Assembly (NCBI GenBank): GCA_001592805.2
Contig: CP051139.1
Coordinates: forward strand, 2,666,001-2,730,000
DNA: 64,000 bases
Source: Peltaster fructicola
Lineage: Eukaryota; Ascomycota; Dothideomycetes
Direction of reading: 5' to 3'
The notes beneath the pieces were generated by a model that made no database searches, was not told where the DNA came from, and was given only the letters and a program-made list of their open reading frames with translations. A program made the position numbers and the translations under genes. This document shows, one piece after another, positions 21,196-32,096 of this stretch (the first letter of the stretch is position 1; each line of letters starts with the position of its first letter).

Positions 21196-22834
21196 ATGGC
21201 TCCCAAGAAGACGGCAGCATCGCCAACAGCTGTCTCAACGATCAAGAACGAGAAACATCCTCTCGAATTCGGTGGCGCGTACGTGTTACACGAAACAGCA
21301 CGTGAAGAGTGAACACTGATACGCGCATACAGTATCGGCGCAGCCTTCATATCATTCGGCCTCCCAATTGGATGTTATGCATTTGCCTTCCTTTGCAACG
21401 ACGTGACGGGCTGCCCAGCGCCTGCTCTCCTCCATCCTTCGAAGCTCTTCTCGAAGCCCGCATTCTCTAGCCAATCCACGGTCCAGCACGCGCTCGACGT
21501 GCTCGCGAAGGACGTTGGTTGGCCTGGATTCGCAGGACTGATCAATCTCGAAGCGGTTGTGGGCACGATCTTCTGGTACGGGCTCAGTCTCTTCCTCAAT
21601 GCAGTTCTCCCAGCTACAGAGATCGAGGGAACAGAGCTTCGTACTGGCGGCAAGCTGAAGTATCGTCTCAATGGTAAGAGAAGCGAATTTTCTAGGGAAA
21701 CACCAGCTAACATTACAGCGTTCTACTCTGCCGTCTCCATCCTCGTCGTGTGCGCTGCCGGTACATTCGTCCAAGGTCCTGACTTTCCCGTCTGGACCTT
21801 CATCAACCGCAACTACATCCAGCTTCTGACCACCAACATCATCATCGCCTACCTGCTTGCGACATACTGCTACATTCACTCGTTCTCAGTCAAGGCTGGC
21901 AACAAGGACAAGCGAGAGCTCGCGTTGGGAGGCCACAGTGGAAACATACTCTACGACTGGTTCATTGGGCGCGAGCTCAACCCTCGTGTGAGTCTCCCGT
22001 ATGTCGGCGAGATTGATCTCAAGAGCTGGATGGAGCTTCGACCAGGCATGCTAGGTTGGATCATGCTCGACCTGGCATTCATGGCCAAGCAGTACAAAAG
22101 CTACGGATACGTGACCGACTCGATGCGTGAGTGGACAGAGATGAGAACCTGCACTGTGCTGACACCTACTAGTGGTCGTGACAATCTCGCAGTCGATTTA
22201 CGTCTTGGACGCACTTTACATGGAACCAGCTATCCTGACCACAATCGACATCATCTCAGACGGCTTCGGCTTCATGCTTGCCTTCGGTGACCTTGCTTGG
22301 CTTCCATTCACATACTCGATCTCTGCTCGCTACCTGTCCGTCCACCCAGTGGTCATGGGTCCAGCATGGCTACTGTTCACCCTTGGTTTGCAAGGTTTCG
22401 GCTACTACATCTTCCGCGCAAGCAACAGCGAGAAGAATCGCTTCCGCAACAACCCAGAGGACCCCAAGGTCAAGCATCTTCAGTACATGGAGACCAAGGC
22501 TGGCAGCCGTCTGCTCACATCAGGCTGGTGGGGAACTGCTCGTCACATCAACTACCTTGGCGACTGGCTCATGTCTTGGGCATACTGTCTGCCAACTTTG
22601 GCCGCCGGCTTCAAGTTGACTCCCTCCATTCTGTACCCTGGCACTCGTCTTGTCACGCAGGACGGCGTCAAGGGCTTCGGCATTCCAATCACCTACTTCT
22701 ATCTGCTGTACTTTGCCATCCTGCTGATCCATCGTGAGAGGCGTGACGAGGAGAAGTGCAAACGCAAGTACGGCAAAGACTGGGAGAAGTACTGCGAGAA
22801 GGTCAAATACAGGATCTGGCCCGGTGTGTACTGA
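21196..22834 (+). CDS. erg24: Delta(14)-sterol reductase, ergosterol biosynthesis
   Basis: Four exons, 21196-21278, 21333-21673, 21719-22126 and 22173-22834, give 497 aa with 8-10 membrane helices. Signature ERG4/ERG24 motifs are present: DWFIGRELNPR, DLKSWMELRPGMLGW, WWGTARHINYLGDW and the C-terminal HRERRDEEKCKRKYGKDWEKYCEKVKY (read in two parts). The long first luminal loop and LNPR/ELRPG pattern fit the C-14 reductase rather than C-24(28) reductase ERG4. The enzyme reduces the C14=C15 bond left by Erg11 in the ER and is the target of morpholine fungicides. The upstream gene is divergent with ~270 bp between the starts. Confidence 0.9.
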
Positions 22835-23011
22835 GCGACAGGCTGAGGTGTAATAGTGTAAGAAAATAGTACAGAAAGCTGTACAGATTGTGTATGAAGT
22901 TTCATGATGCAGTTGAGCTGCTTCCTCATTCCTCGTTCTATCGTTACAATGGTCGTAGACCCTACGCCTTTGATGACTCTTTTGTTCTGACATCCTCATA
23001 ATAACTCGATC

Positions 23012-23734
23012 TCACTTCTTACCATCGATCCACTTCCACGCTTCGCCATGCACCTTGGCGGCAGCTTCGCCAGCCTTTGATCCCCAGCTCTTCACTGCTC
23101 CCCATACGTTCTCAGCAGTCTCTCCCTGCTGCGAGGACAGAACACCAAAAGGTTGTTCTTGCTTCTCTCTTGCTTCTTGCTGATCCAGACTTGCTCGCTG
23201 CTGCGAAGTAAGCTCCTGAGCGTAAACGTCTTGCTGATAACCGGGAGGATGTGCAGCTGGAGAGACTACAGGACCCAAGTTAATCGTGGTAGGTCCTCGT
23301 TGAGGCGTGCTCGCGTCCGTAGTGTGTGTTGGAGCATAGTTCTGCTGTGGTGCAGACCACTGTGCCTGCGCCGGCGCAGTGGTCACTGATGGTGGCACGT
23401 ATGCATTGTTACTTGCTGTAGGGGGTGGTGGGATACTCGTTACGTTTGCTTGGAACGCTCCAGCATTAGGCACAGGTCCTGGTTGTGGTTGAGGAGGCAA
23501 GCCTGCTTGTTCTGCCGGATTATAAGTCCTCGTAGGCTGTGGTTGTGGCTTGGGAATGGCTGAAGTTGGTGCTGGCACAGCTGCAGCACCTGGTCTTGCC
23601 GCTGGGTAAGATTGTGTGCTTGTCGGAGGTATCGCTGTGGTTATAACAGGATCCGCTGGTTGCGATGTGACTGGTTGTGCAGTGTCTGTCTTTGGTGCGA
23701 TCGGGCTCTCAATGTGTACCGGGATTGGAGGCAT
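23012..23734 (-). CDS. Proline-rich hypothetical protein with amphipathic C-terminus
   Basis: Single exon, 240 aa, not recognised. Residues 1-190 are low-complexity and disordered (Pro, Gln, Ala, Thr; PPQPQPGP-like runs). The last ~45 residues are different: SSQQGETAENVWGAVKSWGSKAGE then AAAKVHGEAWKWIDGKK, which predicts an amphipathic helix with Trp and Lys/Glu and could bind membrane or a partner. The frame is clean over 720 bp with strong purine/pyrimidine codon structure, and its C-terminal block looks like the conserved part of a fungal family. Function unknown. Confidence 0.65.
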   Translation of the reverse strand: MPPIPVHIESPIAPKTDTAQPVTSQPADPVITTAIPPTSTQSYPAARPGAAAVPAPTSAIPKPQPQPTRTYNPAEQAGLPPQPQPGPVPNAGAFQANVTSIPPPPTASNNAYVPPSVTTAPAQAQWSAPQQNYAPTHTTDASTPQRGPTTINLGPVVSPAAHPPGYQQDVYAQELTSQQRASLDQQEAREKQEQPFGVLSSQQGETAENVWGAVKSWGSKAGEAAAKVHGEAWKWIDGKK

Positions 23735-24171
23735 GTTGACGGACTATGTGTGCTCTCTGGTGGTTGTGAAAAGCTTCTAAGATGGGTGCGGCCAGGACGT
23801 GGTGTGTTATACCGCTGCAGACGTGTCGCATTCCAAATGACGTGGAGCTTGCAATCAGCTCCCTGCAATCAAGATCGAAGAGGACAATCACATGTGTCAC
23901 AAAGATCTGGGGGAGGACAGAACGGAAAAGGTAGACGATCTATTAGTCCAAACAAAGCGCAACCATTTTAATACACCGGAAAGCGTGCTGTCGGATCAGA
24001 GAGGCTAAAGGTACATATGTGAAAGAAGATAGAACCTTCACTCTGATCGCTGGGCCCACAAGCACAGTTATCCTTGTGCTAGTAGATGCAGCGAAGCTCA
24101 AATCCACCCATACACTTCATACTGTTTGCAATCTCCACTGGCATGCAAACCGCCTTCTGCTATCTGGTCAT
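23735..24171. other. Intergenic, 437 bp
   Basis: Between the proline-rich gene start and the ADP/ATP carrier stop, both on the minus strand. It holds the carrier 3' UTR and the promoter of the proline-rich gene; no ORF with support. Confidence 0.5.
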
Positions 24172-25493
24172 TTAACCAGATCCACCCTTGTAGGCCTTGC
24201 CGAAGAGGAGGAGCTGAGCCTGGTCGTAGATGGAGAGCACACCAGCACCTGCAACACCACGGAGGATGTTGGCACCAGCACCCTTGAAGAGAGACTTGAC
24301 ACCCTCCTTGGCGATGATCTGCTGAGCGGCATCGATGGAGGACTTGTACTTGACGGCCTCACCAGATGTCATCATCATGCGACGACGGATGGTGTCGAGT
24401 GGGTAAGAAGCGATACCAGCACCGGTGGTGACACCCCATCCGAGAAGGAAGGATGCGAGGAAGTTGCCCTCAAGGGAGCCGACGAGGAGAACTGGCTTGA
24501 GCGAGTCGTAGAGACCGAAGTAGAGACCACGGTAGACAACGATACCGGTGACGGATGGCATGAAACCACGGTAGAGACCGGCAATACCATCAGAAGCGAG
24601 GGTCTTTCTGTAGACATCCACGAGACCGTTGAACTGACGGTCACCACCCTTCTTGGCGTTCTTTGCGTCGTTGGCAAGACGAGTACGGGCGTAGTCGAGG
24701 GAGTAGACGAAGAGAAGGGAAGTGGCACCAGCAGCCTGGAATTGTTCGTTAGAAAATGGTCAGAGAAAGTTTCTCAAGCAGAACTTACACCACCAGATGC
24801 CAAGTTACCAGCGAACCACCACCAGTATCCATCACGCTCCTTCTTGAATCCGAAGAGGGACTTGTAGGTGTCACGGAAGGCAAAGTTCAATGCCTGGGTT
24901 GGGAAGTAACGGATGACGTTGGCAGTGTTTCCACGCCACAGTGATGCGAAACCCTCGTCCTTGATGGTACGGCTGAAGCACTCGCCAATACCAGCGTATC
25001 TGCGGTCGAGACGGCCAGACTTGATCATCTCCTCCTTTGTGGTTGTCAGTGATAGGTACGAATGGCTCAGCTTGCGAGACAAACCTGGTTCTGAATGAGA
25101 AGCTTGACACGCTCAATAGGAGCAGCGGCAGTCTTGGAGACAGCGGCTGAGACACCTCCCACTACGAGGGTGTTAGCACGTTGTCCTTCTTCTGGCTCTT
25201 TCGGCGGGCTCCAAGCTCTTGACGCTGCATATCAGCGGTATCTGACCACCATGATAAGGCGCCGACAAGAGCTCGCAAAGCTGCCAACAGGTGTAAACTC
25301 ACTGAGGAAGTCGACGACGAATCCAGGCATGCCCATCTGCGAGTGCCGTTAGTTTTTTGCAACTCTGGTGTGATAGCTGATCGCAATGCCCATCTTGTGA
25401 TGCGCTTTGCGACCTTGCTTCCTGATAGATGCAAGTACTTACGACGGACTTCTTTGCCTGGGAGACATCCTTATCCTTGGTGCTTGTGGCCAT
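24172..25493 (-). CDS. aac: Mitochondrial ADP/ATP carrier
   Basis: Five exons, 25493-25443, 25336-25303, 25161-25085, 25034-24789 and 24735-24172, give 323 aa. Three ~100-residue mitochondrial-carrier repeats with six membrane helices are visible, with [24 protein letters not shown] and [11 protein letters not shown] as the three Px[DE]xx[RK] loops. RRRMMM is the signature of nucleotide carriers of this type, which exchange cytosolic ADP for matrix ATP across the inner membrane. Codon choice is strongly biased to C-ending and GGT codons, as expected for a highly expressed gene. Introns crowd the first 60 codons, a common pattern in fungal highly expressed genes. Intron 3 has a GTTTGT donor and an AAG acceptor (25035-25036). 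Confidence 0.95.
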
Positions 25494-26155
25494 TGTGAAG
25501 GTCCTTGATGCAGAACTGGATTGAAAGGGGAGATTGATGAGATTATGCTGTTCGAGCAAAGTGGATGAAGAACGAAGATTTCCTGTGAGTAGCACCCTTT
25601 TTCCAGCTGGCGCATTGACCACTTCGAGTCGGAATTAGTCGGCGGCTCAAAGTATTGTCTCCTAGCAACGTCTTTTTTGCACGATCAGACCGACTACATA
25701 TCATTTGCTTAGCCGCTGGTCCGTACAGACAAGCCGAGTCGATGTTATAGCATCGGCGAGCTCTCGAGCATTACCTCTTCTTCGCGACTCTACGAGGAGC
25801 CTACAGTTGCAGCAATGCCGAGTAATCGAAGCAAAAGCACGTGCTTGACCCTGAAGAGAGACTTTCTAGATCGATGTCAATGCTCCCGGTAAACAGACGC
25901 ATGCAGATGTCCTTTCCAGATGGAACTCTCAGAGCTGCATTGCTCGGCTCGGAGTCGATGAGGCGCTGGGTTTCTACGAGTAGAGTCGAAGTCGCGCTGA
26001 GGCTTCAAGGCAGTGTTGCGACCCATTGACTAGCCAGCATTCATGGTCTTGCATGCGAGACATCTATTTGACATATCTGCCCGAGCAGTATTACATTCGA
26101 GAAGAGTTGCTGATCAATGCCATGAATGTACGACTCTCTTATATCATACAGTCTA
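25494..26155. other. Intergenic, 662 bp
   Basis: Promoter of the ADP/ATP carrier on one side and the 3' end of AIM18 on the other. Open frames are short and without domain. No repeat or RNA gene seen. Confidence 0.5.
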
Positions 26156-27490
26156 TCAAGCTACCATGGTCTCTACACTTCCTACAGGCCTGCTGGCCAT
26201 CGCTACACATCCATCTGCAACACCTTGTCTAGCTGCTTCCGAGCTGACCTTGTCGCCAGCAAGATAGTTCATCCAGATGAGCTTGCTGATCCTCTCATCG
26301 CTGATCGAGCCAAGAAGCTCGGTGCCCTTCTCAGCGCCACTGGCCTCTGGCTTCGGTGTGAAGAATACATCCAGCTCGCCATTGTTCGTTCGGGACAGGA
26401 TCATGATCGAGCCCTTCGGTGCTTTGCCGCCCTTGAAGATGGACATAAACGATTTGATCGATATGCCAAAGTCCTCGCGATCATATTCGGAAGGCACATT
26501 ACCGCTCAACTTCTTGGCCTCAGCAGTTCGCTTGTTGATGCCTGTTATCCAGCCGTCTCTTAGATGCATGAAGTCGGTGTTCCTCGTGGGAACAATCCGC
26601 CAAGCAGTCTTGATGCCTGGTACTTGCAGGATACCATCCCAGATCTTCCGACTCCCTTCAGCATCCAACAGACTCTTCCTGAGATCTTCTTTCTCCGAGG
26701 GTATCAGTGTTGAGGCTGCAGGGTTGATGTGATGGATCAATCTAGCTTGTAGTCCTGTAATGTCTGTTGTTTTGACATACATGCCGGCAACATAGACTTG
26801 AATGCTTAAGAATGAGACAGAGCGGATGCCGAGGCCGACCAGAGTGTACTCCTCCAGGTTCGCCTTGTTACCTGGGTTGCCATCCGTGTTGGGCGCCGTA
26901 AGTGCGTTGGGGTCCAATGACGATTCTGCTGCAGTGGGCAGATATATCGTCTTGGGGAAGTGAGGTACACTGCTTGTACCAGTCTCGACGAGCTCAATGT
27001 CCTCGGCCACAATCCGTTTGCCTTCACCTACACCAATGATCTTGACATCTCGTCCTTGGAACGATGCATTGGAGTCTTTCGAGGCATCCAGACTGTGTCC
27101 CTTCTTCTCATCCACATCGGAGACTGCGTATATAGCGACTGCGAGACCGCCGAGGCTCAGTGCCAGGCCATATGCCGCGAATCTCGCTCTCCTCCTGTAA
27201 TACGCATTCCTGGCTGATCTTGTGGCTCTCTCTCCTTGGGATCTGTCGAACAGAGGATTCGTAACGGACGCAGAGGCGTCGTTGAAAGTATCGATCGTCG
27301 CTGTGTTCGCTACGAAAGACGCGGGTGATATTGGAAGCTCGTTAGAAGCTCGCTTTGCTGGTTGACTGTAGCGTGATGATGCTCGAAGCTGGGACGCAGC
27401 GTGGGCTCGGAGGGCTATACAGGGCGCATGTTGTAGATGGCGCAATCTACGCGACAGCGATCGCATCGTTGGACGAAATGGCAATGCCAT
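26156..27490 (-). CDS. aim18: AIM18/FMP22-like mitochondrial protein, chalcone-isomerase fold
   Basis: Single exon, 444 aa from the ATG at 27490 (the frame opens at 27532 but without a better start). An Arg-rich presequence (RPTMRSLSRRLRHLQH) suits mitochondrial import, and a single membrane helix lies at ~103-123 (FAAYGLALSLGGLAVAIYAV). The C-terminal two-thirds match the chalcone isomerase-like domain: LVGLGIRSVSFLSIQVYVAGMY, then TRNTDFMHLRDGWITGI and FKGGKAPKGSIMILSR. Fungal Aim18 proteins sit in mitochondria and bind haem in yeast; they are not expected to act as plant chalcone isomerases. The gene lies in tandem with the hydrolase gene upstream. Confidence 0.88.
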   Translation of the reverse strand: MALPFRPTMRSLSRRLRHLQHAPCIALRAHAASQLRASSRYSQPAKRASNELPISPASFVANTATIDTFNDASASVTNPLFDRSQGERATRSARNAYYRRRARFAAYGLALSLGGLAVAIYAVSDVDEKKGHSLDASKDSNASFQGRDVKIIGVGEGKRIVAEDIELVETGTSSVPHFPKTIYLPTAAESSLDPNALTAPNTDGNPGNKANLEEYTLVGLGIRSVSFLSIQVYVAGMYVKTTDITGLQARLIHHINPAASTLIPSEKEDLRKSLLDAEGSRKIWDGILQVPGIKTAWRIVPTRNTDFMHLRDGWITGINKRTAEAKKLSGNVPSEYDREDFGISIKSFMSIFKGGKAPKGSIMILSRTNNGELDVFFTPKPEASGAEKGTELLGSISDERISKLIWMNYLAGDKVSSEAARQGVADGCVAMASRPVGSVETMVA

Positions 27491-27691
27491 AGTGCAGGAG
27501 TCAATGTGTATGGTTTGTCGAGATGCAATCAAAGGGAAGCTCCTTCAGATTTGTAGGACCCATGACTAGATGTCACCGAAAGCTTCAATTCGTGGCAACG
27601 TCATCAACAGACAAGACTGAAATACGCGTATCGCGAGAGTCTTTCGTGTATGTATACATTGCTAATGCTTCGACTGATGCTGCCCTCCGAA

Positions 27692-29197
27692 CTATCGCAC
27701 AAACTGAATGCTTTTCCTTGGTGCAGCACTAGGTCCGTCTTCTGTACTGCGTTCTGGCACAGCAACAGGGTTGAAGATGCGCCTGAGCTCTTTGCAAGCA
27801 CGAAGATAGTGCTCTCGGACACCAGGAGTTGGCTTCCAAGGGTTTGGAGCTTTGTCCCACCCGTGAGGCACACCTTCGACCATCTTGTAGAAGACATTCT
27901 TGTTCAACGGCGGCGATATCAGCCGCCGATGGAAAGCCTTGCCCTCATCCAGCAGCATATCCCATTCGCAAGTGTGAAGGATAATATCCTGTGGCAGACC
28001 GTACTTGAGCAGGGAGTCGTTTGCCACGCCTGGCGAGAGATATGGCGAGTCAAGCGATATGGTCTTGGGAGGATGGAGATAGCTCTCGTCTGGTTTCTTG
28101 AATCAGCAGTCACTCTTCATATGCTATATCCTAAACTTACCAAAGAGATCTGTGAAGAGCGCGGAAAGCTCTTGATCCTTCCTGACATTAGTTGCCCGCC
28201 GTTGTTCTCGAGTTCTCGTGTAGTCGAGGCTTGGATACCACGGAACGATTGCTCGTATTGTGATGTCAGACATGTCTGAGACATCCTTGCTGGTTACTTG
28301 TGTTGATGATTTAGGGTCCCGCGTCGCTGATGAGACCACGTCGTGCGATGCTATATCGCCAGTATGGTCGTTGTTGTGCGACGAGGAGGGTATACCCGAA
28401 GGCCTTCCAGCACTTGGGCCAGCCTGTAGGTCATCGTCCCTTGCAAACCCTGTCAGTTCGTCGTGCAGCCTTAACGGCACAGTGAACGCCATGTTACCAC
28501 CAGAGCTGAAGCCTGACAATGCGATCTTGTTCCGATCTATGCCCAATTCTTCTGCATGTTGATGTACCCAGACCACAGCATCCGCTCCATCTTCCACCGC
28601 TGTCGGGAAAGGATGCTCAGGTGCAAGGCGATAATCCACGCTGACTACCACAGCCTGGCATTCGTCAACGACTGTACCACACCATCTGCCGTCATCTGTT
28701 GCAGTACCAAGAGTGAAGCCTCCGCCATGGAAGTTGATCACCACAGGATATGAGCCCCACTTGCGCGAGACACTGCTCCTCCTCTTGATAGAATCGCCGA
28801 CTTGACTAATGACGCTCTTCCGTCTGCTGTCCTTCGACGTCTCGTCTGGCTCTATCGGCTTGTCCTTCCAATGCCTCCTCTGTGTCTCATAGCCGCTTGG
28901 TGTGTAGATGTGAAGGGTGATGTAACCAGGCTGACCACTCAATTTCGCTGGTATTCTTCGAGCAAATGCCGGTTTCGGTGGATGAGGAGGAGCCATTCGG
29001 TGAATTAACATGCCCAGCGACATCAATCGTCGCCAGATATGGGCCTGTATGATGAGAATCCATCGTGCCCGTGGGACCTTCGCTATTTGCTTGACGATCT
29101 GAGATCCTTTTCGTTGTGACAATGGCTGGATCTCGTTTCCAGTCTTTGCCAAAGTGGTGGTCTGCGGTAAACCTCGTGCCTGCTCATGAGTAGACAT
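27692..29197 (-). CDS. Alpha/beta hydrolase fold-3 (hormone-sensitive-lipase-like) esterase
   Basis: Exons 29197-28141 and 28089-27692 (51-nt intron), 484 aa from the first ATG (an in-frame TTG at 29209 is not used). The HSL family signature is complete: oxyanion motif HGGGF at ~157-161, nucleophile elbow GFSSGG (Ser ~231), YRLAPEHPFP, an acid in the second half and a catalytic-His candidate in EGVPHGWDKAP within exon 2. There is no signal peptide, but a hydrophobic stretch near residue 47 may associate with membrane. A polar insert between the elbow and the acid (residues ~245-300, rich in Ser, Asp and His) is unusual in length. Substrate unknown; fungal relatives hydrolyse short-chain esters or steryl acetates. 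Confidence 0.85.
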
Positions 29198-29417
29198 TGT
29201 GGCTGACAATACGGAACAATGAAGCTTCAGTGTCGCGCTTATGTTCTTGTATTGTGTGTGTGCAGTATGTCGGACTCAACCAGAGGCCATGCTAGAATGA
29301 CAGGCTAGTGGATGTTACGTTATCCACAGCGACCACTGTCCACTGGTTCGGATCGATCCTGGGTGCTGCAACGAAGTTCTCGTTGCAAAGCATTCGAATG
29401 TCCTGAATCTAACCTAA

Positions 29418-29425
29418 TGACGTCA
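29418..29425. promoter_or_regulatory. CRE-type palindrome with adjacent E-box in a divergent promoter
   Basis: TGACGTCA, the full CRE/ATF bZIP palindrome, lies at 29418-29425, and CACGTG follows at 29431-29436. Both sit between the hydrolase (-, start 29197) and SDR (+, start 29631) genes. Consensus match only; binding is not shown. Confidence 0.4.
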
Positions 29426-29557
29426 ATTTTCACGTGCTGTATGTATGCTAGGTGCTCGATTAGGAACGACAGGATCACTCCAACTCGATCGCTTGCTCTG
29501 AGTCCATGACGGTGCCGCGACGAGGCCTGCACAATGTGCCCTCAACGTGACGTGCAG

Positions 29558-29565
29558 CATAAAAG
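29558..29565 (+). promoter_or_regulatory. TATA-like element of the SDR gene
   Basis: CATAAAAG lies 73 bp upstream of the ATG at 29631. Consensus and spacing are the only evidence. Confidence 0.35.
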
Positions 29566-29630
29566 CACCTGCTCTTCCAACATGACTCTGACGTTCTCGT
29601 GTCAATTGTCCACAGGTAATCTCCAACACC

Positions 29631-30680
29631 ATGTCGCTACTCCTTTCTGCACCTTTACTCGTGCTACGCTTTGCGTATGACATCTTCATTTCGACACTGC
29701 AGCTTCTAGGTGGGCGGCTTCTTCCAGCTCCTAGGGTCAGAGATGTAGACCTCACCGGTAAGACTGCCATCGTTACGGGAGCAAACAGTGGGATTGGGTT
29801 GTCTCTGGCAAAGTCTCTGGCCGCACAAAATGCAACCGTCTTTCTCGCTTGTCGAAGTATACAGAGAGGAGAGGATGCTGCGAGGCAAATTAGTGACTCA
29901 TCTTCCACCGAGAAGTCCAAGGTTCACGTCCTACAACTTGACACCAGCGATCTGAGCTCGGTCAGGGACTTCGCCAAGTCCTGGAAGAGCAGCAGTACAG
30001 CTCCGAAGCAAATCGACATTCTAGTACACAATGCAGGTATCAGTGGCGCGCCGCCAGGTACAGAGATCACCAAGGATGGGTTCGGCATGATATATGCGAC
30101 CAATTTCCTAGGCTCGTTCCTCCTCACATCGCTCCTTGAATCGTCTCTAAGTCATGATGCACGAGTTATCTTGACCAGCAGTTTCGGCCAGTACGGAGGC
30201 ATTCCATTCCGCATCTTTGACAACCAAGGACTTCTTCCACGGGCTGAAAAGACAGGTGATTCGGGCTTCTATGCCATCACCAAAAGCATGCAGATTGTGT
30301 TTGCAAAGCTCTTGCAGCGTCGCTGGAACGAGCAGTCAAACAAATCGAGCAGGATCGCCCATGCATTCACGCCCGGATACACGTACACACCAATCTTCGA
30401 GAAGATGAGTGCACTCCCACCTGCATTCGATCCAGTTTTCTGGTTTCTCAAGACGGCGACTATGTTGAGCACTCCCGTGGATGTTGGTGCTGCCACTGGC
30501 CTGTGGCTCTGTACGACGGACGATCCAGCTGTAAGGAATCCACAAGATGGCGGCAAATACTGGGATCGTTGTGTCCGCCGTCTTGCTACAGCTGACTTAC
30601 TTGAAGCCACACGGTCGCAGGAGGACTTTGATAGATTGTGGAGTACATGGTGCAAGGATAGTGGCGCTCGCTGGGAATGA
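29631..30680 (+). CDS. Short-chain dehydrogenase/reductase, RDH/WWOX-like, membrane-anchored
   Basis: Single exon, 349 aa. A hydrophobic N-terminus (SLLLSAPLLVLRFAYDIFI) likely anchors the enzyme to ER or lipid-droplet membrane. The classical SDR set is present: cofactor loop TGANSGIG (residues ~49-56), NAG in VHNAGISG, catalytic Ser in LTSSFGQYGG and Tyr/Lys in YAITK. CRS after the second strand (ACRSIQRGE) points to NADP(H). Fungal relatives are annotated as retinol dehydrogenase-like or WW-domain oxidoreductases; the substrate is unknown. Divergent from the HSL-type hydrolase gene. Confidence 0.88.
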   Translation: MSLLLSAPLLVLRFAYDIFISTLQLLGGRLLPAPRVRDVDLTGKTAIVTGANSGIGLSLAKSLAAQNATVFLACRSIQRGEDAARQISDSSSTEKSKVHVLQLDTSDLSSVRDFAKSWKSSSTAPKQIDILVHNAGISGAPPGTEITKDGFGMIYATNFLGSFLLTSLLESSLSHDARVILTSSFGQYGGIPFRIFDNQGLLPRAEKTGDSGFYAITKSMQIVFAKLLQRRWNEQSNKSSRIAHAFTPGYTYTPIFEKMSALPPAFDPVFWFLKTATMLSTPVDVGAATGLWLCTTDDPAVRNPQDGGKYWDRCVRRLATADLLEATRSQEDFDRLWSTWCKDSGARWE

Positions 30681-30938
30681 ATATGATATGACAAGGATCT
30701 CGTCAAATGTTAACGTAATAAAAGGTCGTCAGGAGTAATAGAGCTATGTACCAGCATCTGCTGCAAGCTTGATGGGTAAGGATATTTGCCGCAGTTGAGT
30801 CGGTCAATGTCGGGGAGCCCCACTCTGTGAATCGCCAGACTTCAGACAATATCGAGATTGGATCGAGGGTCTACCTTCAACCTCTCACGTTCTTCAGTAC
30901 CTCGAGAAGCACAGCAACAGCTTATCGCCACCGCAATC

Positions 30939-31849
30939 ATGCCTCGTCAATTCTTCGTCGGAGGTATGTACAACCATTGATAGCTAGCCTGTTCCCGGCA
31001 GCTTCGAGATAGCTCTGCTAACACTATTCCCAGGAAACTTCAAGATGTTAGCCATCTTGTTCGATACACGATCTCACTTTTCACTGACACTGCCAGGAAT
31101 GGCACGATCTCATCGATCAAGGCCATCGTCAAGCACCTCAATGACGCCAAGCTCGACCAGCAAACCGAAGTTGTCGTAGCACCACCAGCACTCTACCTCC
31201 TCCTCACACGCGAGCACTTGGATAAGCGTATCGAAGTTGCTGCACAGAACGTCTTCGACAAGAAGGACGGCGCATTCACAGGAGAAATCTCTGTCTCACA
31301 GCTGAAGGACTCAGGCATTACGTGCGTACACAAACACACTCGGTGGTCTACCTGCTTATGTATAACAGATGGTCCCTCGTTGGACACTCCGAGCGACGAA
31401 CCATAATCCAAGAGTCGAACGCATTCATCGCCAGCAAGACTAAGGCAGCACTTGACGGAGGCATTGGCGTAATCCTGTGTGTCGGAGAGACACTCGAGCA
31501 GCGTGAGGCCAACAAGACCGAAGAAGTAGTCATTGCACAGCTCGCTGCCGTTGCCAAGGAGGTCACCGACTGGTCCAAGATCGTCATTGCATACGAGCCT
31601 GTTTGGGCCATCGGTACGGGCAAGGTCGCAACCAACGAACAGGCACAAGAAGTACACAAGGCTATCCGTGGTTGGGTGTCGAAAGAGCTTGGAAACCAGA
31701 CTGCAGACAACGTTCGAATCATCTACGGAGGAAGCGTGAACGAGAAGAACTGCAGAGATCTGGCCAAGCAGCCAGACATTGATGGATTCCTGGTTGGTGG
31801 TGCTTCTCTCAAGCCACAATTCGTCGACATTGTCAACAGCAAGATATAA
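30939..31849 (+). CDS. tpi1: Triosephosphate isomerase
   Basis: Four exons, 30939-30963, 31034-31046, 31097-31321 and 31369-31849, give 247 aa, the normal TPI length. All catalytic residues are in place: Lys12 in GGNFKMNG, His94 in LVGHSERR and Glu164 in [11 protein letters not shown]; the phosphate loop YGGSV and GFLVGGASL also fit. TPI interconverts dihydroxyacetone phosphate and glyceraldehyde 3-phosphate in glycolysis. Exon 2 is only 13 nt long, yet it encodes NFK with the catalytic lysine, and its donor (GTTAGC) is weak. Exon 1 is 25 nt. The protein continuity leaves little doubt that the microexon is real. Confidence 0.95.
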
Positions 31850-32096
31850 GTGTAAAGTTCGCGCTCCATAGCGTTCTGTACATCATGAAGATATCTCGAT
31901 ATGCTGTTCCTCCGGCTGATCAATGCACGGCAGGATGATTATACTTACCAGCACTCAGCTTCGCAGATGTCGTGAACCATTACACTCCATGCGGACACAG
32001 CTAAGTCAGAGCATGCTGGCGGACCATACTAAACGTCGGTCACTATCGTGGTCATGTAGCATCTTGCTTGCTCGCGTCCTTGAACGCAGATACTCA

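Noticed and set aside
24019-24867. 282-codon plus-strand frame rich in Glu, Thr and Val
   Set aside because: Antisense shadow of the ADP/ATP carrier; strong codon bias in that gene keeps the opposite strand open.
31193-31819. 208-codon minus-strand frame
   Set aside because: Antisense to triosephosphate isomerase, which has all catalytic residues.
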